From Asterias rubens (taxonomy: Eukaryota > Echinodermata > Asteroidea > Forcipulatida > Asteriidae): 64,000 bases of DNA. Location: positions 17,111,680-17,175,679 of the forward strand of contig NC_047067.1 in the NCBI RefSeq assembly GCF_902459465.1, written 5' to 3'. Made by a program: the position numbers and the translations under genes. This document shows, one piece after another, positions 23,617 through 33,918 of this stretch. Below the pieces are notes generated by a model. The model had not been told where the DNA came from, ran no database searches, and saw nothing but the letters and a program-made list of their open reading frames with translations. Position 1 is the first letter of the stretch, and each line of letters starts with the position of its first letter.

Positions 23617-26600
23617 GTAGGTTAATTATGAGAGATCTGCAATAAAGGAACAAATTAATTGTAAACAAATCTGCAAAAAACAAAAACAACACAACCACAA
23701 CAACAAAATTTAAAGGTCTAAAATAATAAACCAAACTATCCGCAGCACACACAAAATCCGTTCTTTTATCTGCAAAATATTCATGGGTTTTCGTGTGTGA
23801 ACTTGGTATGAATTTTTTAATTAATCAAAAGGGCTTCTGGAATTTAGTCTTTTTCGGCCTTTTCTGAAAAGTCTCAAAAAAAGTAATGTACAAAAGAAAT
23901 TAAAACGAAGAGCATATATGTCGTTTTGTATGAAAAAAAAAACCCGGTGCCTTTTAGGAAAGAGACTTTTTTTACGTAAACGGATGCTTCAAAAAGAAGA
24001 AAAAAACAAGTCACAAAAACAAGGCTGATTGTCCCGTTATGAATGTCACCAACAGTCCCCAAATAGTATACATGGATAGATAATTTCATATTCTACCTGG
24101 AAATGTTAAAAGCGGGACCGGATCGTAGCTAGTCCAGTCAGGATACAGCGATTTCAACCGGTACTCTAAAACTCCCGTTTCGAAAAAACACCATTAGACA
24201 GCATGGTTTTCTTGCACGGTTGGCTGACGATGACATCGTGGGAATGGTGCCCCGACCGCCAAGCCAGCGTTAGTCTAAACAACCAAAAGAGCCTGTCTAG
24301 CATGAGCTGAATCTCGGGCAAATTTCAAAGTACAGTATTATCTCTAGTCAGCAAATGTGACGCCATTTGGAGACCCACTTGTTTTTGTTAACACTGATGT
24401 CACCAGTTAATTGTTCATTTCAATTTTCAAATGGTAGTTTTATAAATCAAAGTTGATATTTCTGTTTATGAAGGTAATGGTATGTTTTTTAGAGCAAACA
24501 ATGCTTCGATATAGAAAATGATCTTGTCAAATAGCAACGAGGCTAAAAGGGACCTACAGGGATCTATGAGGGAAAACCTACAAACTAATTTGAAGTATTC
24601 ATTTCGTGTACTCAGAATCATTTCATTATCACAAAATTCTTTCAATCACTCAAAATAAATTAGTTTAAAATGGTATTTGCGGACTCGAAATAACCCGTTT
24701 GTTTCACTAGAAACTATTTTGCTCACTATTTTAAACATGTTTGTGTTTTGCCTATTGTAAAAAGAAAATTTTATTGGTGAACCTAATAAGCAAGAAAGTC
24801 TTTTCAATGATGTACATCTTCAACTAAAGGTAGTTAAACCGGCTTAACTGTCAAAAAGTATCGAACAGCAGTCATTAGAAACAACAACTTATTATGTTCT
24901 TACAGTGTCTCACTTCTTTTCCAATAGGTAAGAGAACCACTTTAGGACTTAACGCATTTCGTTTCACCCACCGTCATTGTCTGATACAGGTGATCTTTAT
25001 AATGACATGAACTTGGTCAAATCTTGCGGTGTATCGTCCGAATGTCCAGGTAGCAGCCACACAACTTCTTCGTGCCAACCGTATGAGGCAGGCTGGTCGT
25101 GTACTTTATGCTGCAAGGACAATTTGTGTAACAGTGGTGCCAACGGTAACGTACCGAGACCCCCTCCATATCCACCCATACCAGACCCCCTAGTAAGGCG
25201 ACTAACCAGTGGCTGTGGAACAACGAAGGATAATTGCCAAACAACCTTAACTTGGTCAGGTAGGTCAAGTTGATGCAAGTACTAAACATTTTCCTGCATT
25301 CTTTACCCCAAATTAACTTTCTAAAACAGTGTCCCGGTAACGGTAAAGGCAGAGGCCCAGAAGAGGTTCTTAATTTCTTTTGTATTTTTTTTTTTAATTC
25401 TGTACCTTTGTTCGGAAAAACATTCCTGATTTTTAGTTTTGGTTTTCTTTGTGTGCAGAAACATCAATGACGTTGATGACAGGTTTCTCGTTCATATGGT
25501 GTTGTTTCTTTTTCACATGGTGTTGTTTCTCTTTCACGTGGTAGTAGTGTTTTTCTTTCACGTGGTAGTGTTTCTCTTTAACTGGTATAGTGTTTCTCTT
25601 TAACTGGTATAGTGTTTCTCTTTAACTGGTGTAGTGTTTCTCTTTCACGTGGTAGTATTTCTCTTTCACGTGGTGGTGTTTCTCTTTCACGTGGTAGTGT
25701 TTCTCTTTCACGTGGTAGTGTTTTTCTTTCACGTGGTAGTGTTTCTCTTTAATTGGTGTGGTGTTTCGCTTTCACGTGGTAGTGTTTCTCTTTAATTGGT
25801 ATAGTGTTTCTCTTTCACGTGGTAGTGTTTTTCTTTCACGTGGGAGTGTTTCTCTTTCACGTGGTAGTGTTTTTCTTTCACGTGGTAGTGTTTCTCTTTA
25901 ATTGGTGTAGTGTTTCGCTTTCACGTGGTAGTGTTTCTCTTTAATTGGTATAGTGTTTCTCTTTCACGTGGTAGTGTTTTTCTTTCACGTGGTAGTGTTT
26001 CTCTTTAACTGGTATATTGTTTCTCTTTCACGTGGTGGTGTTTCTCTTTCACGTGGTAGTGTTTCTCCTTCACGTGGTTGTGTTTCTCTTAAACTGGTAT
26101 AGTGATTCTCTTTCACGTGGTGGTGTTTCTCTTTCACGTGGTTGTGTTTCTCTTTCACGTGGTTGTGTTTCTCCTTCACGTGGTTGTGTTTCTCTTAAAC
26201 TTGTATAGTGTTTCTCTTTCACGTGGTGGTGTTTCTCTTTAACTGGTATACTGTTTCTGGTTCACATTGTAGTGTTTCTCTTTCATGTGGTAGTGTTTCT
26301 GGTTCACATTGTAGTGTTTCTTCTTCACGTGGTAGTGTTTCTTGTTCACGTCGTTGTGTTTCCCTGTCACATGGTAGTGTTACTCGTTCACATGGTTGTG
26401 TTTATCTTTAACTGGTATAGTGTTTTCTTTCACGTGGTAGTGTTTCTCTTTCACGTGGTGGTGTTTCTCTTTCACATTTTCTTGTTCACGTTGTAGTGTT
26501 TCCCTTTCACGTGGTTGTGTTTCTCTTTCACATTGTAGTGTTTCTTGTTCACGGGGTAGTGTTTCCCTTTCACGTGGTTGTGTTTCTCTTTCACATTGTA

Positions 26601-27801
26601 GTGTTTCTTGTTCACGTGGTAGTGTTTTCCTTTCACGTAGTTGTGTTTCTCTTTCACATGGTAGTGTTTCTTGTTCACGTGGTAGCTAAAGTGTTTCCCT
26701 TTCACACGGTAGTGTTTCCTGTTCACGTGGTAGTGTTTCCTGTTCACGTGGTAGTGACAATCTTTCACGTGGTAGTGTGTTCTCTTTCACGTGGTATTGT
26801 TTCTCTTTCACGTGGTAGTGTTTCTCTTTCACGTGGTAGTGTTTCTCTTTCACGTGGTAGTGTTTCTCTTTCACGTGGTAGTGTTTCTCTTTCACATTGT
26901 AGTGTTTCTCTTTCGGATGGTAGTGTTTCTCTTTCACGTGGTAGTGTTTCTCCCGTAGTGTTTCTCTTTCACGTGGTTGTGTTTCTCTTTCATGTGGTAT
27001 TGTTTCTCTTTCACGTGGTAGTGTTTCTCTTTCACGCGGTAGTGTTTCTTTTTCACGTGGTTGTATTTCTCTTTCACATGGTTGTGTTTCTCTCTTACAT
27101 GGTGTTTATCTTTCACGTGGTAGTGTTTCTGGTTCACGTGGCAGTGTTTCTCTTTCACGCGGTAGTGTTTCTCCTTTACGTGGTAGTGTTTCTTTTTCAC
27201 GTGGTTGTGTTTCTCTTTCACGTGGTTGTGTTTCTCTTTCACGTGGCAGTGTTTCTTTTTCACGTGGTAGTGTTTTTCTTTCATGTGGTAGTGTTTCTCT
27301 TTCACGCGGTAGTGTTTCTCCTTCACACGGTAGCGTTTCCCTTTACGGTGTATACTGTTTCTTGTTCCTGTGGTAGTCTTTTAAAAACAAATCCCAGCTT
27401 CTCTGAGCATGGCCATGATACCCCATTGATGAACGCAAATTTCAAAATCTTCCTCAATTTCACGGATCTTTTCCAGACTGTTTTCGTTTTTGTTCATACA
27501 TGTTTCAAAAAACATTGTTCAAATGTAAATATATACTCTTTCTTTAATTTCAGACGAATCTCGCCGTATTCAAATCAACAAACAATGTGCTTCACAGAAC
27601 AACATTCTCGTTGGTAATATTTTCCAATACACTGCTCAGTGTAACATTCCAGCTGTAGATCCTGGTTACTGTGTAACTTGCTGTCTGGATAACAGTTGCA
27701 TGTTGGAAACTACAGATGCAGCTGTAAGGCCTATTGTGTTTACATCGCTGCACCAATCTTTGCTTCTTCTGACAACAGTCCTTACTAGATTGCTTTGTTG
27801 A
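23497..27801 (+). CDS. GPI-anchored Ly6/uPAR (LU) domain protein, 3' three exons
   Basis: Seen: three plus-strand exons, all phase 1, join in frame. Exons one and two give a complete LU domain: TLKCHICQSDESQSDC at the start and WSCTLCCKDNLCNSG at the end, with the hallmark CC-x4-CN. A Pro-rich linker (PRPPPYPPIPDP) follows. The last exon carries a second, shortened Cys pattern ending YCVTCCLDNSCM, where the usual final Asn is Met, and then a hydrophobic tail (PIVFTSLHQSLLLLTTVLT) directly before the stop, as in a GPI-anchor signal. Known: LU proteins are three-finger, disulphide-rich extracellular proteins that bind receptors or ligands at the membrane. Inference: cell-surface, GPI-linked. 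The signal-peptide exon was not found in the window. Function and orthology are unknown. Confidence 0.72.
23617..24989 (+). other. Intron of LU-domain gene
   Basis: GTAGGT to TACAG. AT-rich, with a few copies of the loose ATTTCGT/CTCGAAATAA motif near 24600-24700. No repeats of note otherwise. Confidence 0.6.
24990..25259 (+). CDS. LU-domain gene, exon with CC-x4-CN motif and linker
   Basis: Completes Gly (G|GT) and reads DLYNDMNLVKSCGVSSECPG to SCTLCCKDNLCNSG, then the Pro-rich linker and the start of a second Cys-containing stretch (SGCGTTKDNCQTTLTWSG). Donor GTAGGT. Confidence 0.77.
25490..27375. repeat. 21-bp minisatellite with E-box CACGTG in most copies, in last LU-gene intron
   Basis: Consensus AGTGTTTCTCTTTCACGTGG plus T repeats for about 1.9 kb. 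Variants replace CACGTG by CACATG, CACATT or AACTGG. The 21-base unit is a multiple of 3, so long frames are open on both strands (a heptapeptide-like VVFLFHV cycle on plus, HVKEKHY on minus); I read these as artefacts. The array fills most of the 25260-27553 intron. Confidence 0.95.
27554..27801 (+). CDS. LU-domain gene, last coding exon with GPI signal
   Basis: Acceptor TTTCAG. Reads DESRRIQINKQCASQNNILV, then QYTAQCNIPAVDPGYCVTCC and the C-terminal hydrophobic tail; stop TGA at 27799-27801. The intron before it is the E-box minisatellite. Confidence 0.75.
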
Positions 27802-28440
27802 TGGACGGTGAGGACCTAATAATAATATCGCAAATCCTTGACAATATTTAATCCAAGATAGAGGTATCTCTTCTAATAATATATCTTTTTCGGACGTACA
27901 AAGTTAACGTTTAATAACTTTAAAGTCACCTGGAAATATAATTTTTTCTTCTTCAAACAGTAGAGTATATGTTTCTGAACAATAAAATATTTGTTTGAGT
28001 AATTGTTTTTAACGATTTATATGTTTAAAAAAATAAATAAAGTTGTGTGGGGGATGACTCCGCCTACCCCTTTTGTGACGTCAATCGAGGAAGACTTTAA
28101 TTTCCGGAACAGAGATAATCTCTACAAAAACACGGCAGGTTGTTCTGTATTTTTTTGGCAACAGCTCCCATTGGTGGGGCTTACCCGAACCGTAGACTAC
28201 ATACGGCTTCCTGATCTTCCTGACCGAAGTGGCTCCAACCTGTTATTTAACTAATATTCTGTGCACCTTTGTATCTATTTAGATAATTGGTAGTAACTGG
28301 AGTGGACTTGGTGTGACATCGTTCGCAAAGTAGAGATTAAAAGACACGCTTATCCGTCCAGCACCCTGTAAAACAAACGTATACATGATTTAGAGTCTCA
28401 CAAACTCCACTACGAGAAGAGAGTCCACAGGATTTCAGGC
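27802..28440. other. 3' flank of LU-domain gene
   Basis: Contains the 3' UTR and poly(A) signal, then intergenic sequence without a supported gene. Confidence 0.5.
27981..27986 (+). terminator. Poly(A) signal AATAAA of the LU-domain gene
   Basis: AATAAA lies 180 bases past the stop codon and is the first such hexamer on this strand after the coding exon. It is consistent with a short 3' UTR. Confidence 0.5.
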
Positions 28441-28454
28441 AAATGGTGAGGTCT

Positions 28455-28760
28455 CAATCTATTTGGTTTGCGGTAACACCATGTGTGAATCTACTTGCCA
28501 GGTAGAGTTTGTTCTTTGAGAACTGTCTTTCTTTGTTGTAATACCGCGGAGTAGATTTATCGGATGTTCGGGAGACTTCTCGGTTTTGAAAAGAACTGTC
28601 CTGCTTTTTATAACTATTACTCGGGCGGAAGGTATAGAAAATTGGCTGGGATTACTACTGTAGCTGTAAATGATCGTATAACTGCACTACCGCGGAGTCA
28701 GTTCTTGATTTGGTCTCAATGTTTCGGCTAGCTTGCTCGAGTTATCGTCAGGAGGGTCAT
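28455..28760. repeat. Dispersed repeat with GGTTTGCGGTAACACCATGT end
   Basis: The stretch from GGTTTGCGGTAACACCATG through CTACTTGCCAGGTAGAG, AGTAGATTTATC and AACTGTCCTGCTTTTTA to GCTAGCTTGCTCGAG matches 44085-44365 in reverse orientation. A short relative with the same first 20 bases starts near 63815. Class unknown. Confidence 0.65.
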
Positions 28761-30108
28761 CGTTGGATGGATTGTGAGAGCTGGTGCCAGACTTTCCATC
28801 CTATACCTATACCTAGGTATGGGGGAAAGGGGCGCGCAAGTTTAAATCAAGCGGGAAAACAAAAACTGCGGGGGGGGGGGGTATATTACGTGAACACCAA
28901 CACCGGGTATTGCATTAATTGGAGGGGGTGTTAGCAAAAAGTGACAGTGTGGAAATGACCCTGTGCCCCCTTTGGGAAATAAAAATGCCTAAAGCTGAGG
29001 GTGTGGGTGTGGGTGTGTGTGTGGGAAGGGGTGAATTTAAGGGTTGTGTGAGACGAGATTGGATATGTAACTACACCCATAGGGGGCATCCATGCTATGT
29101 CAAGAGTGGACTCACACGTACACGTGATGGCCATGGAAGTGTGATGCGATGGCTGCGTGATTGGGTTTAACTGCACAGTAACTAATGCAAAAGATGTATA
29201 CTACTTGGAATATGGACTGTAGTTTGTCGTTGTAAATGTATAGAATCAGACGCTTGCTACTGCAACCTGCATCTGAAAACCAGATAGATGTATTAACATA
29301 GCCTTTAAACAATCTGAGATTTAAAACAACCAATGTCACTTTCGCTCGTTATTAATGGTGTACTCATCGGATTAATAATTTAATGGTCCCGTTTGGAATT
29401 TTGCTACTTTGTATGTTTTGAAGAATTGTAGGCTAGGCCCAATGTGTGGTTTCAACGAAACTGTAAAAAGATATCTGCAATACGGTGCTTTAGTGCAAAA
29501 CTTCAACCGTGAAATTTATTTCACGGTTGAAGTTTTGTAAATTTTGCCTTTTATGAAGGGGCCGTTTGCAAAACTTCCACCGTGAGATTTACGGCACTTT
29601 ACCTGGCACCCATAGCTGCCAGGTAAAGCACCACATTATTACGGATATTTTTTACAGTGGGTAACGTGTGTATTAATTCATGTGTTTAATATTAGGCCGA
29701 TCTGAGGAAAATGTTGTTCCCGTTCTTTTTAACTTATAAATATGCCTTAAAAGGCAACCTGCGAGAAAACTCGCATGATTTATGTACAATAAAATTGGTG
29801 TGTTTCTTTATTGGTCCATTCTCGTTACTATTATTTGGGTGCATGGTAAAACATAATATCACCAAAGATAATTATCTCCGCTTACGTTGCAACATTAGTC
29901 TTGGTGGAAGACCTTCTCCTGTCGACTTCTCACAATTTCCCCATGAGACGGCGCTATCATCCACGAACCGCTCTCACAACACTAGAGAGGGCCCCTGTCT
30001 TTATCCGCAGCAAGGATTAAGACGTACCTGCTAGGCTGCTAGTTAGATCCAGTGATCCAATTGGATACAATGATATTGGATAAACGGCACGGTGACATGA
30101 GCTTTCCA
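28761..30108. other. Gene-less stretch with simple repeats and hairpins
   Basis: Includes a G run near 28869-28880, a GTGTGGGTGT-type stretch near 29000-29025, and a 19-bp perfect-stem hairpin at 29496-29537 (CAAAACTTCAACCGTGAAA arms, 4-base loop). A second short stem (TACCTGGCA/TGCCAGGTA) lies near 29600-29626. Confidence 0.55.
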
Positions 30109-30246
30109 TAGAGCAAGTTCGAGTGAGGCACTATAGTCGACCATTGGTTGATTTTGCCTGGTACCTAGGATGTATTGAATGCATAGGTAACCAGGAAAAA
30201 TCAACCAATGGCCGCCTATATAGTGCCTCACTCGAACTTGCTCATA
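30109..30246. mobile_element. Near-complete inverted repeat (foldback MITE)
   Basis: Arms of about 60 bases: AGAGCAAGTTCGAGTGAGGC at left, mirrored at right, continuing through CCATTGGTTGATTTT and CCAGG. No coding capacity. Confidence 0.7.
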
Positions 30247-30302
30247 GATGCCCAAGCAGTACACTCCTATCACGTCTGACATAGAATTTGAATGCATATA
30301 TC

Positions 30303-30508
30303 CCTATGTGAAATGAATGTAGGTCAAAGGTGAACATACACGCCGGTTTGGAGGCAGGTCTCAGGCGTTATTAACGAGCCTCGAAGAGTGACGTCAGAGG
30401 TTTAGGCTATCACAACACACGAGCCTGACACTTCCAGGCTCGTGTATAACGCCAGAGACCTCTTGCCGGCGTGTATGTTCACCTTTGACCTACATTCATT
30501 TCACATAG
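30303..30508. mobile_element. Second foldback MITE, 56 bp from the first
   Basis: Terminal arms of about 44 bases (CTATGTGAAATGAATGTAGG through GAACATACACGCCGG) are mirrored at the right end. The interior has a second short stem (ACGAGCCTG/CAGGCTCGT). Confidence 0.75.
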
Positions 30509-31065
30509 ATACGCAGTCAAATGCTATGGCGGACGTCATATGAGTCTGTGCTGTTCTTCGATGGTTGCTAGCAGTTGACTATCGCAGCAGGATCGATGTT
30601 TGCGGAACCATGTTGTGCACCAGTAAGGATGTATTGGACTGAGAGGTGATTAATGAAGGCACAATAGATAGTGTTCACACAGCTTGCACAATTTTGGTGT
30701 TCTGCATTTAGTGAGAAAGCCATGCTTTTCATGGCACAATTAGAATTTTTTGGTAATTACTTCTCTTATGAATAAAGTAGAAAGCCTTTTTTCTTGACTT
30801 CCTCCTTAAACGATTGAGAAAAATAATTGAGAATTTGAGTGGTCTAGCTTTTTTGGTTTATCTGCTACATCCAATTCAACTTGCACTGGTCCAAGGTCTA
30901 TGGGGATTTCCCCATGGATTTGCATTGACAGTGCCTTTAGTGTGGGGACTAAGCCTTGGAATAAATTTACATCTACGTCTTTGTTAATACTCTGCAGGCA
31001 AGCGTGGTATTTCATGTATTTTGGGAATTGTTTAACTATCTCTACACCATGTTTAACTATCTCAT
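30509..31065. other. Gene-less stretch
   Basis: No supported gene or repeat before the right array begins. Confidence 0.4.
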
Positions 31066-32367
31066 GACATTTTTTATTTCAAACATCAAGTTATGAACCG
31101 CAAGGGAAACCAACTGAGTAAATTAAAGGAAAACAATCGAGAAAAATTACTCCAGCGGGATTTGAAGCAACGACCTCCGGATTAACGTACCGGCGCACAG
31201 TGGGCCAAGTCAAGGTCAAACTACGCATGGTAACTTCATGGCGTTAATTGAAATCAGTAAACAAAACCTTTGAACAAATAATTATTCAAACATGTATATA
31301 AATATCAGTCTATTACAAGGGTTGTTTTTTCCTCAATCAAACAAGTTGTTTAAAGTGGAATTATATCAAGTAGATTAGAAGAAACTATCAAAAGAGTTAT
31401 TATTAAAGTAGGTGTGAATACATTACCGAGAATATTGAATATTCATGAGAATGTGGTCAAGTAGTCGGAGCCTGGACCAAATTTTAGATTCTTTATCCCC
31501 CGATGCAAAATTAACGTCTTTTTAATCGTTGCGGTACCCGCTGCTAAAACATAAGATTCAAACTGCCTCTCTACATGACAATCTCGAAGGTCTAGTTTGT
31601 AAGACTGCTCTAGAATTGCAAAGGTAATTGGTTCGAATCCCAACCGTGTAATATTCCTGTCTTTGTTTTCCCCCTAAGGAACTCGGAAAAGTACTGAGTA
31701 CACAGTGCTTATAATACAAATCGGTAAACGGGTAAAACCAAATTATACATATTTTTTTTATCCCCGATGCAAATTTAACGTTTATCAAAAAGTGCGGTAC
31801 CCGCTGCTAAAATTTCGGATTTGAATTGCCTCTAGCTGTACCGGTCAATCTCGGTGGTGTAGTTGGTAAGACACTGCTTAAGAGATACAAAGGTCGTGGG
31901 TTAGAGTCCAACCCGAGTATATTACTCGGCTTTTTTTTACAGCACTTGGGAAAATACGAAGTACACAGTGCTAACACACATCGGTGTAACGGTTAAACCA
32001 AACTTGTTATTCTTTATCCTCCGATAGAAATTTATTAATAACTGCTTCAAAAATACCCGACTTTTTTTTCAAATATCAAATTACAAACCACAAGGAAAAC
32101 CGACTGGGTAATTTGTTCGGCTGAACAGAGAAAATTTACTCCAGCGGGATTTTAACCAACGACCTCCGGATTAACGTATCGGCGCTCTACCAACTGAGCT
32201 ATACAGACCTTCATTGGCTGTCTCCAAAAACATAGCTGAATATTGATTGAAACGTTGTCATCATTCATGTTCTATCTTTTATTTATTTATTAGCCCAATC
32301 TTTCGACAGGGCGGTGAAAAATTAGTCTATAGACTCTTAATTTGTTACTCTGCACGGAAATCTTTAG
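31066..32367 (-). repeat. Right SINE-derived array, proximal part
   Basis: Same unit as the left array in opposite orientation. It contains a plus-strand B-box SINE head near 31565-31650 and a minus-strand tRNA-Lys-like segment ending at 32209. A degenerate unit edge lies near 31190-31210. Breaks off in TTTAGT at 32367, where the ORF1 element starts. Confidence 0.88.
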
Positions 32368-33918
32368 TGTTTTTAAAATGGTTTATTCGTCCGAATAAAG
32401 CCATACGGCAATGATACATACATTTTATGCAGTAATTTACAGAAACTTTGTACAAAATAAATAAAAACATAAACACTGACAACTTTTGAGAAACTTAGGG
32501 TAACCCTAACATTCTACAAAACGAACAGTAAACATAACATTGATCAGAAAACAACTCAATTCAACAAAATTAATCGAAAGCACTATAAAACAGTAGTCAA
32601 TAACCCTTCACCAAAAAGTTCTTTGTTCGTGAGTTCACAACATTAATCAAAATCATTCCCTTCACCATTATGAGTTCTCAATTCGACAGTCGAATCTCAT
32701 CACCAACAGTTCATTGTTCATGGGGTTTTGCAGCCCATTTCAAAGAATAACTGGTAGTTATCCCATACTCCTAACCTGCTTATCCGTCGTTTCATCTCCA
32801 TGTTACTCCAAGTGCAGACTTCTCGATACGATTCTGCGGGGATGTGTCTTTCGAAGTATTTCTTCAGTCTCTTTCTCTCCTCTGGGTTGTCCGTTTCGTC
32901 TCCGCTGATTGAGTCGGAGTTCACTGGTTCCCGGGTTTCTCTGTATGTGCTGTCCATTGCTTGTGTTTGTTCTTGTTGTTTTGAAGGTCCAGGCTGAGGT
33001 TGTAGTGGTTCTTTTGTACTGGAGGGTGCGTCAAGTTTGTTCTCCCTTTCGTTACGTCGTTTCTTTCTCTTGAGTCTCGGTGGTTGTGGCGGTTCCGGTT
33101 GTGTCTGTTTTTCTTCTTCGTCTTCCCCTGAAGATTGTTCAGAAAGTAATGGTGACTTCTTGACTCGGTTAGCGTAGGTGTGCGGGCATAGTTGCGTCGT
33201 GTGTTCAGTTGATTTGCAGTTCGTGCAATCGGATGGCTGCCGGCAGTTCTTTCTCATGTGTCCATATTGTTGGCATGAATTACACCTGATGTTGGGGCAG
33301 GTGGCGGCCTTGTGCCCCTCTTCTGAGCACTTTCTACACGTTTCTTTCTGTCCTGTGTACTTGACAACCAGTTGAAACCCGTTCACCGTGATGTACGATG
33401 GTATCTTTCTGTCTATCTCCATACGTAGGTGCCGGTTGCCGTTTTCCCAATTCCGATGTTGCTGCCAGTGTCCTCGACGGATGGCGTGAACCTCTCCGTA
33501 CGAGGACATGACGGCAGCGACGCTGGTGTCTTTCATCTCAAAAGGTGCATACATTACTGTTACGTAATGCAAGTTCTTGCCGGCAGGTGCTGTGTGTACG
33601 GTGTTTTCCCCGATCTTCAGCTCCGTTGTCATTAGTGTCTCTGTTCCTTCTGCGGTCTTTGTGGTAACGATCCATTTCTTATCGGCCACCTGCTGTACAC
33701 ACTGCACATCATCGGTCAGGGTGGTCTCTACCAAGTCGCATATCTTGTCATAGGTGGCTCTTTCGTTTAGCAAAAGTTCAACGCTGTGATTTCTCTGCAT
33801 CTTGAACTCGTTTGCACTATCGGTTCTCACTCGAGTTGTAGGGGTTTAAAGCCCTAAGCATGATCCTCAAGATGTTGAACGTTCTCCATACAGGTCCACT
33901 GCAACATCCATAGAGAAA
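32368..33918 (-). mobile_element. ORF1-only non-LTR retrotransposon copy
   Basis: Sequence foreign to the SINE array lies between two array fragments. It holds one long frame (ORF1) and about 350 bases of 3' region, with AATAAA-like sequence near its 3' end (32384-32397). There is no room for an ORF2. About 360 bases of the array unit are also missing at the insertion point, so the event was not a clean insertion or was followed by deletion. Confidence 0.7.
32718..33830 (-). CDS. LINE ORF1 protein with three CCHC zinc knuckles
   Basis: 370 residues. Residues about 45-160 form an RRM-like region (KKWIVTTKTAEGTE, LHYVTVMYAPFEM, YGEVHAIRRGHW). Three CX2CX4HX4C knuckles follow at 165-178 (CRKCSEEGHKAATC), 183-196 (CNSCQQYGHMRKNC) and 202-215 (CTNCKSTEHTTQLC). 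Then comes an acidic/basic low-complexity segment (EDEEEKQTQPEPP, RLKRKKRRNER) and a charged C-terminus. Known: ORF1 proteins of Tx1/Jockey-like elements bind their RNA in the cytoplasm and act as nucleic-acid chaperones. The frame is fully open, suggesting young age or retained function. A domesticated gag-like gene is the alternative. Confidence 0.8.
   Translation of the reverse strand: MRTDSANEFKMQRNHSVELLLNERATYDKICDLVETTLTDDVQCVQQVADKKWIVTTKTAEGTETLMTTELKIGENTVHTAPAGKNLHYVTVMYAPFEMKDTSVAAVMSSYGEVHAIRRGHWQQHRNWENGNRHLRMEIDRKIPSYITVNGFQLVVKYTGQKETCRKCSEEGHKAATCPNIRCNSCQQYGHMRKNCRQPSDCTNCKSTEHTTQLCPHTYANRVKKSPLLSEQSSGEDEEEKQTQPEPPQPPRLKRKKRRNERENKLDAPSSTKEPLQPQPGPSKQQEQTQAMDSTYRETREPVNSDSISGDETDNPEERKRLKKYFERHIPAESYREVCTWSNMEMKRRISRLGVWDNYQLFFEMGCKTP

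Noticed and set aside
23874-25286. Minus-strand frames overlapping LU exons
   Set aside because: They are reverse-strand shadows of the Cys-rich exon and lack splice or start support.
25490-27375. CRISPR array
   Set aside because: No alternation of constant repeats and unique spacers; the unit is a contiguous 21-bp satellite in a eukaryotic intron.
26496-27617. 373-codon plus-strand frame and several minus-strand frames rich in HVKEKHY
   Set aside because: Products of the 21-bp minisatellite, whose unit is a multiple of 3. The frame lies in an intron and runs only by chance into the next exon in the wrong phase.
29711-30034. 107-codon plus-strand frame
   Set aside because: No recognisable domain and no repeat or splice context; length is within chance for this region.
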